From Vreelandella sedimenti (GTDB lineage Bacteria > Pseudomonadota > Gammaproteobacteria > Pseudomonadales > Halomonadaceae): DNA of 47,744 nt. The stretch is taken from contig NZ_JACCGK010000027.1 in assembly GCF_013416325.1 (NCBI RefSeq), forward strand, positions 1-47,744, in the 5' to 3' direction. A program made the position numbers and the translations under genes. This document shows positions 34,771 to 44,216 of the stretch, piece after piece. Under the pieces are notes generated by a model. The model was not told where the DNA came from, searched no databases, and saw only the letters and a program-made list of their open reading frames with translations. Position 1 is the stretch's first letter, and every line of letters begins with the position of its first letter.

Positions 34771-35679
34771 ATGCTTCCTACCCCAACACGCGATCCTGAT
34801 GCCGTCAAAGGCGTTATGTTTGGGCTAACTGCCTACACCATGTGGGGCTGCTTTCCGCTATTTTTTGCCCTGTTTGACGGCGTTCCCGCCTTTGAAATAT
34901 TGATTCACCGTATCATTTGGGCGTGTCTATTTCTGGTCGGCTTGATTACCCTGCTGCGCCGCTGGCCGCCCGTTGTCACCGCTTTGGGGGAACCCAAGCG
35001 GCTTGGTCGGGTGTTGGCCTGTGCGCTATTGATTGCGTTTAACTGGGGTATCTATATTTATGCGGTGGAGTCAAAGCAGGTATTGCAGGCGAGCCTGGGC
35101 TACTTCTTAACGCCATTAGTGAACGTCGCGCTAGGTATGCTGGTACTTCGGGAAGTGATGGCAAAGTTGCAACTGGTCGCACTGGGCTTGGCCAGTATCG
35201 CGATTGCTACACAGTTCGTAATGCTTGGCGAGCTGCCCTGGCTTAGTCTACTACTGGCGTTAAGCTTCGGCAGTTACGGCCTGTTTCGTAAGCAGGTGCC
35301 GCTGGACGGTTTATCAGGCCTGTTTGTGGAAACCCTACTCCTATTCCCCCTCGCCCTGATCGCCTTGAGCTGGTTAAGCTGGAACGGCAGCTCGCATTTT
35401 CTACAAGATACGTCATCGACTGGCCTGCTGATCGCCAGTGGGGCTTTGACCGCGCTGCCGTTAATGGCCTTTGCCGGCGCGGCACGCCGGTTGCGTTTGG
35501 CGACCCTGGGCTTTTTGATGTACATCAACCCCAGCATCCAGTTTCTAATTGCCTTAACCGTGTTCGGCGAGCCCCTTGGCCTTATCCAGCTGGCAACGTT
35601 TGTGCTTATTTGGGCCGGGCTCGCGCTCTACTCCTGGTCGGCATGGCAATCACGCCCGCGCTACGCTACGGCTGGTTAG
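34771..35679 (+). CDS. rarD: EamA-family transporter RarD
   Basis: This 302-aa protein has about ten helices of the DMT/RarD type. It begins after an N-terminal cytoplasmic stretch with KGVMFGLTAYTMWGCFPLFF and contains the typical FNWGIYIYAVESKQVLQASLGYF segment. ATG 34771 has GAGG 6 nt upstream; the longer frame from 34690 overlaps the divergent nitrilase start and is not needed. The last 30 bases overlap the 3' end of the chemoreceptor gene in a tail-to-tail arrangement. Substrate unknown. Confidence 0.9.
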   Translation: MLPTPTRDPDAVKGVMFGLTAYTMWGCFPLFFALFDGVPAFEILIHRIIWACLFLVGLITLLRRWPPVVTALGEPKRLGRVLACALLIAFNWGIYIYAVESKQVLQASLGYFLTPLVNVALGMLVLREVMAKLQLVALGLASIAIATQFVMLGELPWLSLLLALSFGSYGLFRKQVPLDGLSGLFVETLLLFPLALIALSWLSWNGSSHFLQDTSSTGLLIASGALTALPLMAFAGAARRLRLATLGFLMYINPSIQFLIALTVFGEPLGLIQLATFVLIWAGLALYSWSAWQSRPRYATAG

Positions 35680-37311
35680 TGCAAGCGGGGGGACTAGGGC
35701 GGCCTCTGACTGCAACGCTGGGGGAGCCGCTATATCACGCTCAGGCTGGTAGCCAACCCGGAAACCGCCCCAGTGCTTACCCTGCACATACACCGGCACA
35801 GAGAGGTCGTGCATGATTTCGCCGGTATCGCGCTTGTAGGTTTGCAGTAGCAGCGGTTTTTCATGAGCCCCACAACGGCTGCCTGTCGGGTCATCGAAAA
35901 TGCGCTTGTTGCGGCAGAATTTTAAATCGTGCGCGTAGTCACCGGTTGGCGCGAGGCTGACTGCTTTGTTATGGGTCGGCACATAGCCTTTACGGTCACA
36001 GGCAATGGCATAGCTTAAGCTTAGCTGAGTGAGCAATGGTTCCTGCAAATCGGGCAGATACCTATCAGTGAAACTATCAAAGCCGGTTTTATATTGCGGC
36101 GGCTGCGTACCCGGAATCTGTTCATAGTGGGGCTGGAACAGGCGGGTGTCTGAAAGTTCTCCGCTGGCAATCGCTTTTTCCAGCAACTTACCCAACTTAT
36201 CGGCGGTTAATCGTGCAGCGTGGAATACCTGCTGGTGGCGGCCCTCTAGATGCTGCTGAGCCAGTTCACCATCGACTCCTTCTGCAGCCTCCATCAATGC
36301 TCGGGCCTGCTCGGCCAAATCATGCATATTACGATTGCCTTCATCTACATCATCTTCCAACTGGCCCAGACTGTCCGCCACGGTTTGACTATGTTGGCGA
36401 GTGTTTTCCATTGCATCAGCAACACGGGTAATTTCACTCTGCACCTGGTCGAATTCTTGAGTCATCGTACCCAGACTGTTGCCAACCACTTGCAGCCCCT
36501 TGGAGCGCTCGCTGATACGGGTCATTAAATGGCCCATAGTGGCGACGACCGACTGGCCGCTCTGATGCATATCCTTAACCAGCTCATCGACACTTTGCGT
36601 CGCGGTAGAGGTCTTGAGTGCTAGGTCGCGCACTTCTCCGGCGACGACTGCAAACCCTCGTCCGTGTTCACCCGCTCGGGCCGCTTCAATTGAAGCATTG
36701 AGCGACAGCAGATGGGTTTGTTCAGCGATATCCTCAATCATGGAGGTAACGTTACGCACACGCTCAATTTTATCGTTCAGCGCGGTCAGCATTTCCAGCG
36801 CTTGGTTTGAGCGGTCGGCAACATCGCTCATGTCCTGAATAATATCGTCCAGTTCAGCATGGTTGTGATGACTGGCCTCCCGGGCGCTCTCTGCTAGCGC
36901 TGCCACTTGGCTGGCGCTGGCACTCACCTGCATAATGGCTGCATTAATGGCCTTCATGCTCGATGAAGCTTCACGGGCCATGGTTTCTTGCTTTGAGAGA
37001 CGCTGATCCATCAGGTCGGCATAGTGTGACACTTCTGCCGAGGCAATCGCGGTGCTGCTAGCGCGGTTCATTAACCGGTAGGCCATGGCGCGAAGCGAAC
37101 GGTAATCACGCAGCGGCTTAAAGCCAAACCGCTGCTGTTCCAGGCGACGTTGGTCGGCTCGGTAGACGCCTTCCAGCACGCTGAGTAGCATAGCGCCACC
37201 GCCTAGCGCGGCGAATAGAAGTGCCAAATAACGCCACAGACCGCCTTGCATGGCAAGCCCTATCGACAGCACTACAAACAGCACCGGAACACACAATCGC
37301 AGTAAGCGCAT
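35650..37311 (-). CDS. Methyl-accepting chemotaxis protein with C-terminal sensor domain
   Basis: This 553-aa chemoreceptor has two N-terminal helices (about 4-50) with almost no periplasmic loop. A signalling domain follows with the hairpin tip around EDIAEQTHLLSLNASIEAARAG and GRGFAVVAGEVRDLA. A cytoplasmic C-terminal domain (about 390-530) contains CDRKGYVPTHNKAVS, CRNKRIFDD, LLQTYKRDTGEIMHDLSVP and HWGGFRVGY. This tail domain recurs in other receptors and likely senses an intracellular or redox cue (inference). ATG 37311 is chosen over 37458, since the longer frame runs through the repeated operator-like region and lacks a ribosome site. Confidence 0.88.
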   Translation of the reverse strand: MRLLRLCVPVLFVVLSIGLAMQGGLWRYLALLFAALGGGAMLLSVLEGVYRADQRRLEQQRFGFKPLRDYRSLRAMAYRLMNRASSTAIASAEVSHYADLMDQRLSKQETMAREASSSMKAINAAIMQVSASASQVAALAESAREASHHNHAELDDIIQDMSDVADRSNQALEMLTALNDKIERVRNVTSMIEDIAEQTHLLSLNASIEAARAGEHGRGFAVVAGEVRDLALKTSTATQSVDELVKDMHQSGQSVVATMGHLMTRISERSKGLQVVGNSLGTMTQEFDQVQSEITRVADAMENTRQHSQTVADSLGQLEDDVDEGNRNMHDLAEQARALMEAAEGVDGELAQQHLEGRHQQVFHAARLTADKLGKLLEKAIASGELSDTRLFQPHYEQIPGTQPPQYKTGFDSFTDRYLPDLQEPLLTQLSLSYAIACDRKGYVPTHNKAVSLAPTGDYAHDLKFCRNKRIFDDPTGSRCGAHEKPLLLQTYKRDTGEIMHDLSVPVYVQGKHWGGFRVGYQPERDIAAPPALQSEAALVPPLALTSRSVARA

Positions 37312-37346
37312 GAGCTGTACTCTTTTATTGATGTTATTGAGTATCG

Positions 37347-37452
37347 AAAATACTACTTCTGGGGGCTCAACCCCCTTTGCGACTAAGCTTAGCGTGTAAT
37401 GCTTATGAAAGAAGTAGCACTTTGGGGGAAGGAAGTAGCACTTTTGGAGAAG
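37347..37452. repeat. Tandem 21-bp repeats between mcp and sulP
   Basis: Two 21-bp units at 37411-37431 and 37432-37452 begin GAAGTAGCACTTT and agree in 19 of 21 positions. A third, inverted copy of the core (11 of 13) is at 37347-37359. Spacing of exactly two helical turns between divergent genes suggests a regulator site. A GGGGG-CTCAA-CCCCC hairpin at 37361-37375 lies next to the inverted copy. Confidence 0.55.
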
Positions 37453-37576
37453 ATACAAATCCTATAAGCACTTGGTCATCATTGGGTTACCGCAGTGAAA
37501 ATGAATATAAGCACTGCAATAAAATGGAATATCCCTTACTCTCTTGGTTCTGCCACTTCTACAACACCAGGACCCC

Positions 37577-39277
37577 ATGCTAAAGCGCTACTTGCCGATC
37601 CTGACATGGCTCCCCCACTACCATAAACGCCTATTGGGGGCCGACCTTTTGGCGGGCTTGATCGTCACCGTGATGGTCATTCCCCAATCGCTGGCCTATG
37701 CGCTGCTAGCAGGGCTACCCGCGGTAGTGGGCCTCTACGCCAGCATCCTGCCGCAACTGATCTATACCCTGTTTGGCACCAGCAAAACCCTCGCGGTCGG
37801 GCCGGTAGCGATCATCGCGCTGATGACTGGTGCCGCGCTCTCCTCGGTAGCAGCCGCAGGCACAGAGACCTACTTACAGGCAGCACTGATTCTGTCACTG
37901 CTTTCCGGCGGCATGTTGGTCGTTATGGGGCTGCTGAAGATGGGTTTTTTCAGTAATTTCCTCAGCCACCCGGTTATTTCCGGCTTCTTAACGGCATCGG
38001 GTATTTTGATCGCGGCTAGCCAACTCGGCAGCTTACTGGGGGTTGAGAGTAGTGGCTTTACCCTGGTGGAGCGCCTTATTACTCTGCTGCCCAACTTAGC
38101 CACCCTTAACTTACCCACCTTATTGATTGGCAGTGGAACCCTACTGTTCTTGATTGCCATGCGGCGCCAAGGTAAAGCCACCCTGCACAAAATGGGTCTG
38201 CCAAATACCCTATCGGACTTGATCGCCAAAGCGGGGCCGGTCTTTGCGGTTGTCATTACCACCCTAGTGACCTGGCATTGGCAGTTGGCCGATAAAGGCG
38301 TCTCCGTGGTAGGGCAAATTCCCGGTGGTTTACCCACGTTAAGCTTCCCTTGGGCAGACTACTCGCTATGGCGGGCCCTGCTAATCCCTGCGCTGCTGAT
38401 TAGCCTGGTCGGCTTTGTTGAGTCGGTCTCCATGGGCCAGATGTTGGCCGCTAAACGGCGCCAGCGCATCTCTCCCAATCAGGAACTGGTGGGCCTGGGT
38501 GCCAGCAATTTAGCCGCCGGGTTTTCCAGTGGCATGCCGGTAACCGGTGGGTTGTCCCGCACCGTTATTAACTACGATGCGGGTGCGCAAACACCTGCCG
38601 CTGGTGCCTTTGCGGCGCTAGGTATTGCGCTGGTCACCATGTCGTTTACCGGTTGGCTCTACTATCTGCCCATCGCGACCCTGGCCGCGACGATTACCGT
38701 TTCGATTTTGACGCTGGTAGACATCCCCATGCTGCGCCAAACCTGGCGCTACTCCCGCAGCGACTTTGCCGCCATGGCGATAACGATTTTACTAACGCTG
38801 GGCGAAGGCGTTGAAGCCGGCATCATCAGCGGCGTGACTCTCTCTATTGCGCTGTTTTTGTACCGCACCAGCCGTCCCCATAGCGCCTTGGTAGGTCGCG
38901 TGCCCGGTACCGAACACTTTAGAAACACTACCCGCCACGATGTCGAAACGGTCAATAACGTTGCCCTCTTGCGCATCGATGAGAGCCTCTACTTTGCCAA
39001 TGCACGCTATTTGGAAGATACCGTTTATAACCTGGTGGCGAGCCAACCCGAGCTTGAGCACGTTGTGCTGATCTGTTCGGCGGTCAACCTGATCGATGCC
39101 TCGGCGTTAGAGAGCCTGGATGCGATCAACGCACGCTTAAAAGACTCCGATGTAAAACTGCATTTATCCGAGGTCAAAGGCCCGGTGATGGATCAACTTA
39201 AGAAAAGTGACTTCCTGGATGCGCTTACCGGACGGGTATTTCTAAGCACCTACGCCGCTTGGCGAGAATTCTCGTAG
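37577..39277 (+). CDS. SulP-family anion transporter with STAS domain
   Basis: This 566-aa SulP/SLC26 transporter carries sulfate, bicarbonate or a similar anion. The N-terminal signature LTWLPHYHKRLLGADLLAGLIVTVMVIPQSLAYALLAG is split here over the first 45 residues, and GPVAIIALMTGAAL follows. A long membrane part ends near 425. A C-terminal STAS domain (about 445-560) contains LLRIDESLYFANARYLE and LICSAVNLIDASALESL. ATG 37577 is preferred over 37544 because CAGGA lies just upstream and the protein then begins as homologues do. The ion carried is not determinable here. A strong terminator follows. Confidence 0.88.
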   Translation: MLKRYLPILTWLPHYHKRLLGADLLAGLIVTVMVIPQSLAYALLAGLPAVVGLYASILPQLIYTLFGTSKTLAVGPVAIIALMTGAALSSVAAAGTETYLQAALILSLLSGGMLVVMGLLKMGFFSNFLSHPVISGFLTASGILIAASQLGSLLGVESSGFTLVERLITLLPNLATLNLPTLLIGSGTLLFLIAMRRQGKATLHKMGLPNTLSDLIAKAGPVFAVVITTLVTWHWQLADKGVSVVGQIPGGLPTLSFPWADYSLWRALLIPALLISLVGFVESVSMGQMLAAKRRQRISPNQELVGLGASNLAAGFSSGMPVTGGLSRTVINYDAGAQTPAAGAFAALGIALVTMSFTGWLYYLPIATLAATITVSILTLVDIPMLRQTWRYSRSDFAAMAITILLTLGEGVEAGIISGVTLSIALFLYRTSRPHSALVGRVPGTEHFRNTTRHDVETVNNVALLRIDESLYFANARYLEDTVYNLVASQPELEHVVLICSAVNLIDASALESLDAINARLKDSDVKLHLSEVKGPVMDQLKKSDFLDALTGRVFLSTYAAWREFS

Positions 39278-39302
39278 CTGGATAGCACTCACCATTACTC
39301 TG

Positions 39303-39329
39303 AAAACCAGGCAATTGCCTGGTTTTTTT
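39303..39329 (+). terminator. Intrinsic terminator after sulP
   Basis: AAAACCAGGC-AATT-GCCTGGTTTT is a perfect 24-nt palindrome and is followed by more T residues (39323-39329). It lies 25 bp after the SulP stop codon. The A-rich left arm would let it act on both strands. Confidence 0.92.
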
Positions 39330-39514
39330 ATGCCGGTTGTTGACTAACGGACGCCGCTGCTAACAACGGCATTGACAGCCACCCAGCGGCTTCTCTACTA
39401 TCACTCGACCATTTAGCAAAATACAATACCGCAGAGCAAAACACTCTAAGTCAAATAGCAAGCAACTAGCCATAACCATCAACGTCACTACAACCACAAT
39501 AAAGGAGCATCCCA

Positions 39515-40675
39515 ATGCGTCCCTTCGCTCAACGCCTACTTATTGCCGCCTTACCTCTATCGCTACTCGGCGTAGCAGTCAGCCACGCCAACGAAATTGA
39601 ACTGCCAGGCACCATGGCCTGGACAGCCTATGGCACCAACTCAAGTGGCTATGCCCAAGCCGTCGCCATCGGCAATATGCTGCAGAACAAATACGATTCG
39701 TCAGTACGCATTCTGCCGGGTGATAACGATGTATCACGCATGACGCCGCTTAAGCAGGGCCGCGTTGACCTTTGCGCCTGCGGGATCGCCAGCTACTACG
39801 GTGCAGAAGGTGTAATGATGTTTGCAGACCGTGACTGGGGCCCTCAGCCACTTCGCGTCATTACCACTTCCACCGCCTCTTTTGGCCTCTCCCTTGCGGT
39901 CGCGGGCGACCTGGACGTTGAAACGCCCGCTGACTTGGCGGGCAAACGCATCGCCTATATCCGTGGCGACGATGCCCTCAATAAAGGTACTGAGGCGTAT
40001 CTAGCCTTTGGCGGTTTGACCTGGGATGACGTTGAGCGGATTGATTACCCCGGCTACGGGCGCTCTTTCGACGGCATTATTGCTGGTGATGTAGATGCCT
40101 CGTTTACTACTACCGTTACCCCACCAGCCCAGCAGTTGGCCAGCAGTCCGCGCGGCATTAGTTGGCCAGTACTGGACCCGGAAAATGAAGCAGGCTGGGA
40201 GCGCCTAACCGCAGTTGCCCCCTATTTTCGTCCCCATGAAATTACCACAGGCGCTGGAGGTATTAGCGCCGACAACCCCGTACCAAGCGCCAGCTACCCA
40301 TACCCGATTGTAGTGGCCAATCAAGACCTGGAAGACAACGTCGCTTATGGGCTGATTAAAGCGATGCAGGAAAACTTTGATGACTATAAAGACAACGCTC
40401 CAGGCGCACTTGGCTATGCACTAGAGCAACAAGATCTTCAATGGGTAGTGCCGTTCCACGATGCGGTCGTAGAGTACTACAAAGAAATTGATGTATGGAC
40501 TGATGAAATGCAGGACCACCAGGACAAACTCGTTGAACGCCAGAACGTGCTGTTAACCGCTTGGGAAAGCTTTATGCAAGACGCACCCAGTGATGATGAG
40601 GCATTTACTGCCGACTGGATGGAAGCCCGTGCCACCGCGCTGAGCGATGCCGGTTTCGAGCCAATCTTTGAGTGA
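39515..40675 (+). CDS. TAXI-family TRAP transporter solute-binding protein
   Basis: This 386-aa periplasmic receptor feeds the fused permease encoded next. A signal peptide covers about 1-25 (SHANE). TAXI features include WTAYGTNSSGYAQAVAIG, DNDVSRMTPLKQGRVDLCACG and RIAYIRGDDALNKGTEAYLAFGG. AAAGGAG lies 8 nt before ATG 39515. A strong intercistronic hairpin (40684-40703) separates it from the permease gene and may raise receptor over permease expression. The nearby acyl-CoA genes suggest an organic acid as substrate (weak inference). Confidence 0.92.
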   Translation: MRPFAQRLLIAALPLSLLGVAVSHANEIELPGTMAWTAYGTNSSGYAQAVAIGNMLQNKYDSSVRILPGDNDVSRMTPLKQGRVDLCACGIASYYGAEGVMMFADRDWGPQPLRVITTSTASFGLSLAVAGDLDVETPADLAGKRIAYIRGDDALNKGTEAYLAFGGLTWDDVERIDYPGYGRSFDGIIAGDVDASFTTTVTPPAQQLASSPRGISWPVLDPENEAGWERLTAVAPYFRPHEITTGAGGISADNPVPSASYPYPIVVANQDLEDNVAYGLIKAMQENFDDYKDNAPGALGYALEQQDLQWVVPFHDAVVEYYKEIDVWTDEMQDHQDKLVERQNVLLTAWESFMQDAPSDDEAFTADWMEARATALSDAGFEPIFE

Positions 40676-40683
40676 TACGCCAC

Positions 40684-40703
40684 GGGGCGGCACTTGCCGC
40701 CCC
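40684..40703 (+). promoter_or_regulatory. Intercistronic hairpin between TAXI receptor and permease
   Basis: GGGGCGGC-ACTT-GCCGCCCC is a perfect 8-bp GC stem with a 4-nt loop and no T tract. It fits an mRNA-stabilising or partial-attenuation element, as is common between binding-protein and permease genes. Confidence 0.7.
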
Positions 40704-40725
40704 TGCTGTTTGACGGATGTTTCCC

Positions 40726-42735
40726 ATGACCACAGATACCTCGCCTGCCAATAATCAGCAGGTTAAAGAAAAGATCAGCCAAATTCGTCAGCTTCCCCCT
40801 GCGCTGCGCTGGATACCCGCCACGGTCACCGTCTTTTTGATGGCGATGACTCTGGATTATCTGTTTAACGTTGGCTTAATGACTTTCGTTACGGGTCTGG
40901 AGACGCAGTTCTACTACGCCGTTGTAGCGCTACTGCTACCGCTGGTGTTTTTGCTTTGGCCCATGCGCAGTCGCCAACAAGAGCAGCCTATTCCCTGGTA
41001 CGACTACACATTGAGCGCCTTCACGCTTATCGTTGGCGGCTATTTTGTTTACAACGCAGTACCTATTTTGGAGCGCGGCTGGGCCTTTTCTGCGCCAGAG
41101 ATCGCCATTTATGCCAGCTATGCCTACTGGCTGCTCATTATCGAAGCGGCTCGCCGGGCAGGCGGTTTACCGATTGCTATCATTGCGGGTGTCTTCTCTC
41201 TTTACCCGCTGGTGGCGGATATCGTCCCCGGCCCTATCCAGGCGTTTCCTTCGACTCTTGAACAGACCGCTATGTACCACACCATGAGTACCGAAAGCAT
41301 CATGGGGGTGCCGCTGCAGGCGTTCGCGGGCCTGGTGATCGGCTTTTTGGTGTTTGGTGTCGTGCTGCAAAAAAGTGGCGGCGGTAAGTTTTTTATCAAC
41401 CTGGCATTTGCGCTGCTGGGCCATGTGCGCGGCGGCCCCGCGAAGGTGTCGATTTTCTCCAGCGGCCTGATGGGTTCCATGAGCGGCAGCGTGATCAGTA
41501 ACGTACTGACCACCGGTGTTTTGTCGATTCCCGCCATGCGTCGTATCGGTATGAGCCGCTCCTTTGCAGGCGGTGTAGAAGCCTGCGCCTCAACCGGCGG
41601 TGTATTGATGCCCCCTGTTATGGGCGCCACCGCTTTTGTCATGGCGATGTTTTTGGACATTCCCTACTCCGCTGTGGCGCTGGCCGCCGTCATTCCTTCG
41701 ATTCTGTATTTCCTGGGTCTGTTTATTCAGATTGATGCCTATGCGGCGCGCCACGACATTAAAGGCTTACCCGCCGTTGAGCTGCCTTCGCTTTGGCAAA
41801 CCCTCAAAGAGGGTTGGTACTTTATTTTTGTCTTCGCGTTATTAGTCTGGATGCTGCTGATTATGCAGCGCGAAGCCGTAGCGCCTTTCTACGCCACCGC
41901 TCTGCTGTTAGTGCTGAACCAGCTTTCCAAGCATAACCGCTGGGGCTGGAAGGACGTGGCCGACACGCTGTCGTCTGCCGCCAAGCTGTTTGCCGAGCTC
42001 ATCGCTATTTTGGCCGGCGTGGGCATGCTGGTCGGTGCGCTTTCTATGACCGGTCTTTCTGGCACCATTGCTAACGACTTTATCAATATTGCTGGCGGCA
42101 GCGTGCCGCTGCTGCTGATTATGGGCGCCGTTACCAGCTTCGTGCTCGGCATCGGCATGACCGTGACGGCCGCTTATATTTTCCTAGCCGTTGCGTTAGC
42201 CCCCGCGCTGATTCAAGGCGGAGGACTGGATCCCATGGCGGTGCATATGTTCATCCTTTACTGGGGCATGCTGAGTTTTATTACTCCGCCGGTCGCCCTG
42301 GGGGCCTTTGCCGCCGCCACCGTGGCCGGTGCCCGCCCTATGGAAACGGGCCTGCAGGCCATGCGGCTGGGTAGCGTGATCTACTTTATTCCCTTCCTAT
42401 TCGTACTCAACCCCGCGCTGATTATGCAGGGCGCACCACTGGTGATCGTGGCTGTCTTTATACAGGCCGTGATCGGCATCATTCTGTTTGCCTCTGCCAT
42501 GCAGGGCTACCTGATGGGCGTTGGCCGATTGGGCTATGGCGCACTGCAGGAGATCATTATTCGCGCCCTGGTACTGATCGCGGGGCTGTTGCTGGCACTG
42601 CCTGGCGGTGGAATGGTGCCTCTTAGCCAGTGGGAACTGATCGGCCTCGCGCTTGCTGCGCTAGTGCCCGGCGTTTTGATGGCACGCTTAAGCCAGCGCC
42701 ACCATCAGCGTTCGCATAGCGCCTCTGCTGCTTAA
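40726..42735 (+). CDS. TRAP transporter fused permease (DctQM type)
   Basis: This permease of about 669 aa joins the small and large TRAP membrane subunits in one chain, as usual for TAXI systems. There are about four helices in the first 180 residues and about a dozen in the DctM part, which includes GGGKFFINLAFALLGHVRGG and ACASTGGVLMPPVMGATAFVMA. It imports its solute with the Na+ gradient. ATG 40726 is chosen; ATG 40717, three codons earlier, is also possible and neither has a strong ribosome site. Confidence 0.92.
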   Translation: MTTDTSPANNQQVKEKISQIRQLPPALRWIPATVTVFLMAMTLDYLFNVGLMTFVTGLETQFYYAVVALLLPLVFLLWPMRSRQQEQPIPWYDYTLSAFTLIVGGYFVYNAVPILERGWAFSAPEIAIYASYAYWLLIIEAARRAGGLPIAIIAGVFSLYPLVADIVPGPIQAFPSTLEQTAMYHTMSTESIMGVPLQAFAGLVIGFLVFGVVLQKSGGGKFFINLAFALLGHVRGGPAKVSIFSSGLMGSMSGSVISNVLTTGVLSIPAMRRIGMSRSFAGGVEACASTGGVLMPPVMGATAFVMAMFLDIPYSAVALAAVIPSILYFLGLFIQIDAYAARHDIKGLPAVELPSLWQTLKEGWYFIFVFALLVWMLLIMQREAVAPFYATALLLVLNQLSKHNRWGWKDVADTLSSAAKLFAELIAILAGVGMLVGALSMTGLSGTIANDFINIAGGSVPLLLIMGAVTSFVLGIGMTVTAAYIFLAVALAPALIQGGGLDPMAVHMFILYWGMLSFITPPVALGAFAAATVAGARPMETGLQAMRLGSVIYFIPFLFVLNPALIMQGAPLVIVAVFIQAVIGIILFASAMQGYLMGVGRLGYGALQEIIIRALVLIAGLLLALPGGGMVPLSQWELIGLALAALVPGVLMARLSQRHHQRSHSASAA

Positions 42736-42796
42736 CAGATGGAACGCCAAGGTTATTTTTTCAATTCACTATCATACGAAATACGAGAGCCTAACT

Positions 42797-44215
42797 ATGT
42801 CCGTTCACTACCAGCGCCACGGTGATATAGGCGTTATCCAAATTGCTAACCCGCCGGTTAATGCCTTGGGGCACGCCGTGCGCAGCGGCTTAGTCAACGC
42901 GCTCAAAGAGGGTATCGCCGACGCAGATGCTAAAGCGCTGGTCGTGCTAGCCGATGGCCGTACTTTTATTGCCGGGGCGGATATTCGTGAGTTTGGTAAG
43001 CCGCCTCAAGCTCCTCTGCTGCCCGATGTGATTACCCTCCTGGAAGCCTGCCCAAAACCGCTGATCGCCGCCCTGCACGGCACGGCCCTGGGCGGCGGTT
43101 TGGAAGTGGCACTCGGTTGCCACTACCGAATCGCGCTGGCGGGAACCCGCTTAGGGCTACCAGAGGTAAAGCTGGGCCTACTGCCTGGCGCGGGAGGCAC
43201 CCAGCGTTTGCCACGCTTAGTTGGCGTTGAGCGCGCATTAGAGATGATTACCAGCGGGCGTTTTGTGGAGGCTGAAGAAGCGCTTGAGGCGGGTATTATC
43301 GATGCTATCAGCAACGCTCAAACGCCCCTTGAAGCGGGCTTAGCCGCCGCCCAGGAAGTGCTGGCAGGCACCCTAACACCCCGCATCACCGGCCAGCTTT
43401 CTGCCCCAGCGGCGAATCCCCAGGCCATCACTGCAACGTTGGATCGGCTTAACCAACAATCTCCCGAACTGTTCTCGCCGTTTCGCATTGTTGAAGCGAT
43501 TCAGGCCTGCGTGGAAGCCGAATCACTTGAGGCTGGATTACGCCGCGAGCGGGAGCTGTTTCTAGCCTGTATGGACTCCCCCCAGCGCGCCGGGCTTATT
43601 CATCTGTTTTTTGCCGCACGCAGCCCCCACTTGGTGCCCAATATTGAGAAAGCGAGTGCTTTTAAACACGTGGCGCTGGTCGGCGAGCATCCGCTCTTTG
43701 AACGTCTGCAGAAAGCCGCACAAAAGGCGGGCATTAGCTTAACCAGCGCGTCCAACGAGGCCACCGAACTTTGTCTACTGGCACCGAATGCTACTCAGGA
43801 TTCCCCCGCAAATTGCCCTGTAGTCGCACTGGAAGAAATTGGCACCGGCAGCTCCAGCGATAATGCGCTAAGCCTGATCATTGCTGAAAATGGCCATATC
43901 GCTGAGCTAATCAACGTAAGCGCAGAGCCACTTATTCAGCATCGAGCCGCACTCACGCTTAAAGCGTTGCGACTAAACATCGTGGTCAGCCAGCAAAAAA
44001 GCATGCTTCGCTCGATGCATGCTGCCATTCAGCAAGCTGCAGCCAGTGAGAAGCAGTCAGCGCTTGAACAGGTGAGTGTCAATATGTCGGAACAGGGCTT
44101 CTGCTACCGGGAAAGTGACATCGATTTGCTCGCGGTGGAAGCGTTTGGCTATCCGCGTCATCTAGGAGGGCCACACCGCCAGGCCACGCTCTCAACTGCA
44201 GCTATGGATGTATAG
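42797..44215 (+). CDS. FadJ-like enoyl-CoA hydratase with eroded dehydrogenase half
   Basis: This 472-aa protein has an intact crotonase domain (1-190): oxyanion-hole segments FIAGAD (57-62) and GTALGGG (95-101), and catalytic glutamates E103 and E123. The linker to about 285 follows the FadJ/FadB plan, but where the NAD-binding Rossmann fold should begin, at about 289 (FKHVALVGEHPLF), the GxGxxG loop is missing and the domain is far shorter. The end resembles the last part of the 3-hydroxyacyl-CoA dehydrogenase (ESDIDLLAVEAFGYPRHLGGP). Full FadJ proteins are about 700 aa. It therefore probably hydrates enoyl-CoA without dehydrogenating. It overlaps the first acyl-CoA dehydrogenase gene or ends just before it. 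Confidence 0.82.
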   Translation: MSVHYQRHGDIGVIQIANPPVNALGHAVRSGLVNALKEGIADADAKALVVLADGRTFIAGADIREFGKPPQAPLLPDVITLLEACPKPLIAALHGTALGGGLEVALGCHYRIALAGTRLGLPEVKLGLLPGAGGTQRLPRLVGVERALEMITSGRFVEAEEALEAGIIDAISNAQTPLEAGLAAAQEVLAGTLTPRITGQLSAPAANPQAITATLDRLNQQSPELFSPFRIVEAIQACVEAESLEAGLRRERELFLACMDSPQRAGLIHLFFAARSPHLVPNIEKASAFKHVALVGEHPLFERLQKAAQKAGISLTSASNEATELCLLAPNATQDSPANCPVVALEEIGTGSSSDNALSLIIAENGHIAELINVSAEPLIQHRAALTLKALRLNIVVSQQKSMLRSMHAAIQQAAASEKQSALEQVSVNMSEQGFCYRESDIDLLAVEAFGYPRHLGGPHRQATLSTAAMDV

Positions 44216-44216
44216 C

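Noticed and set aside
36614..36838. Plus-strand open frame inside the chemoreceptor gene
   Set aside because: Antisense to the conserved signalling hairpin; a by-product.
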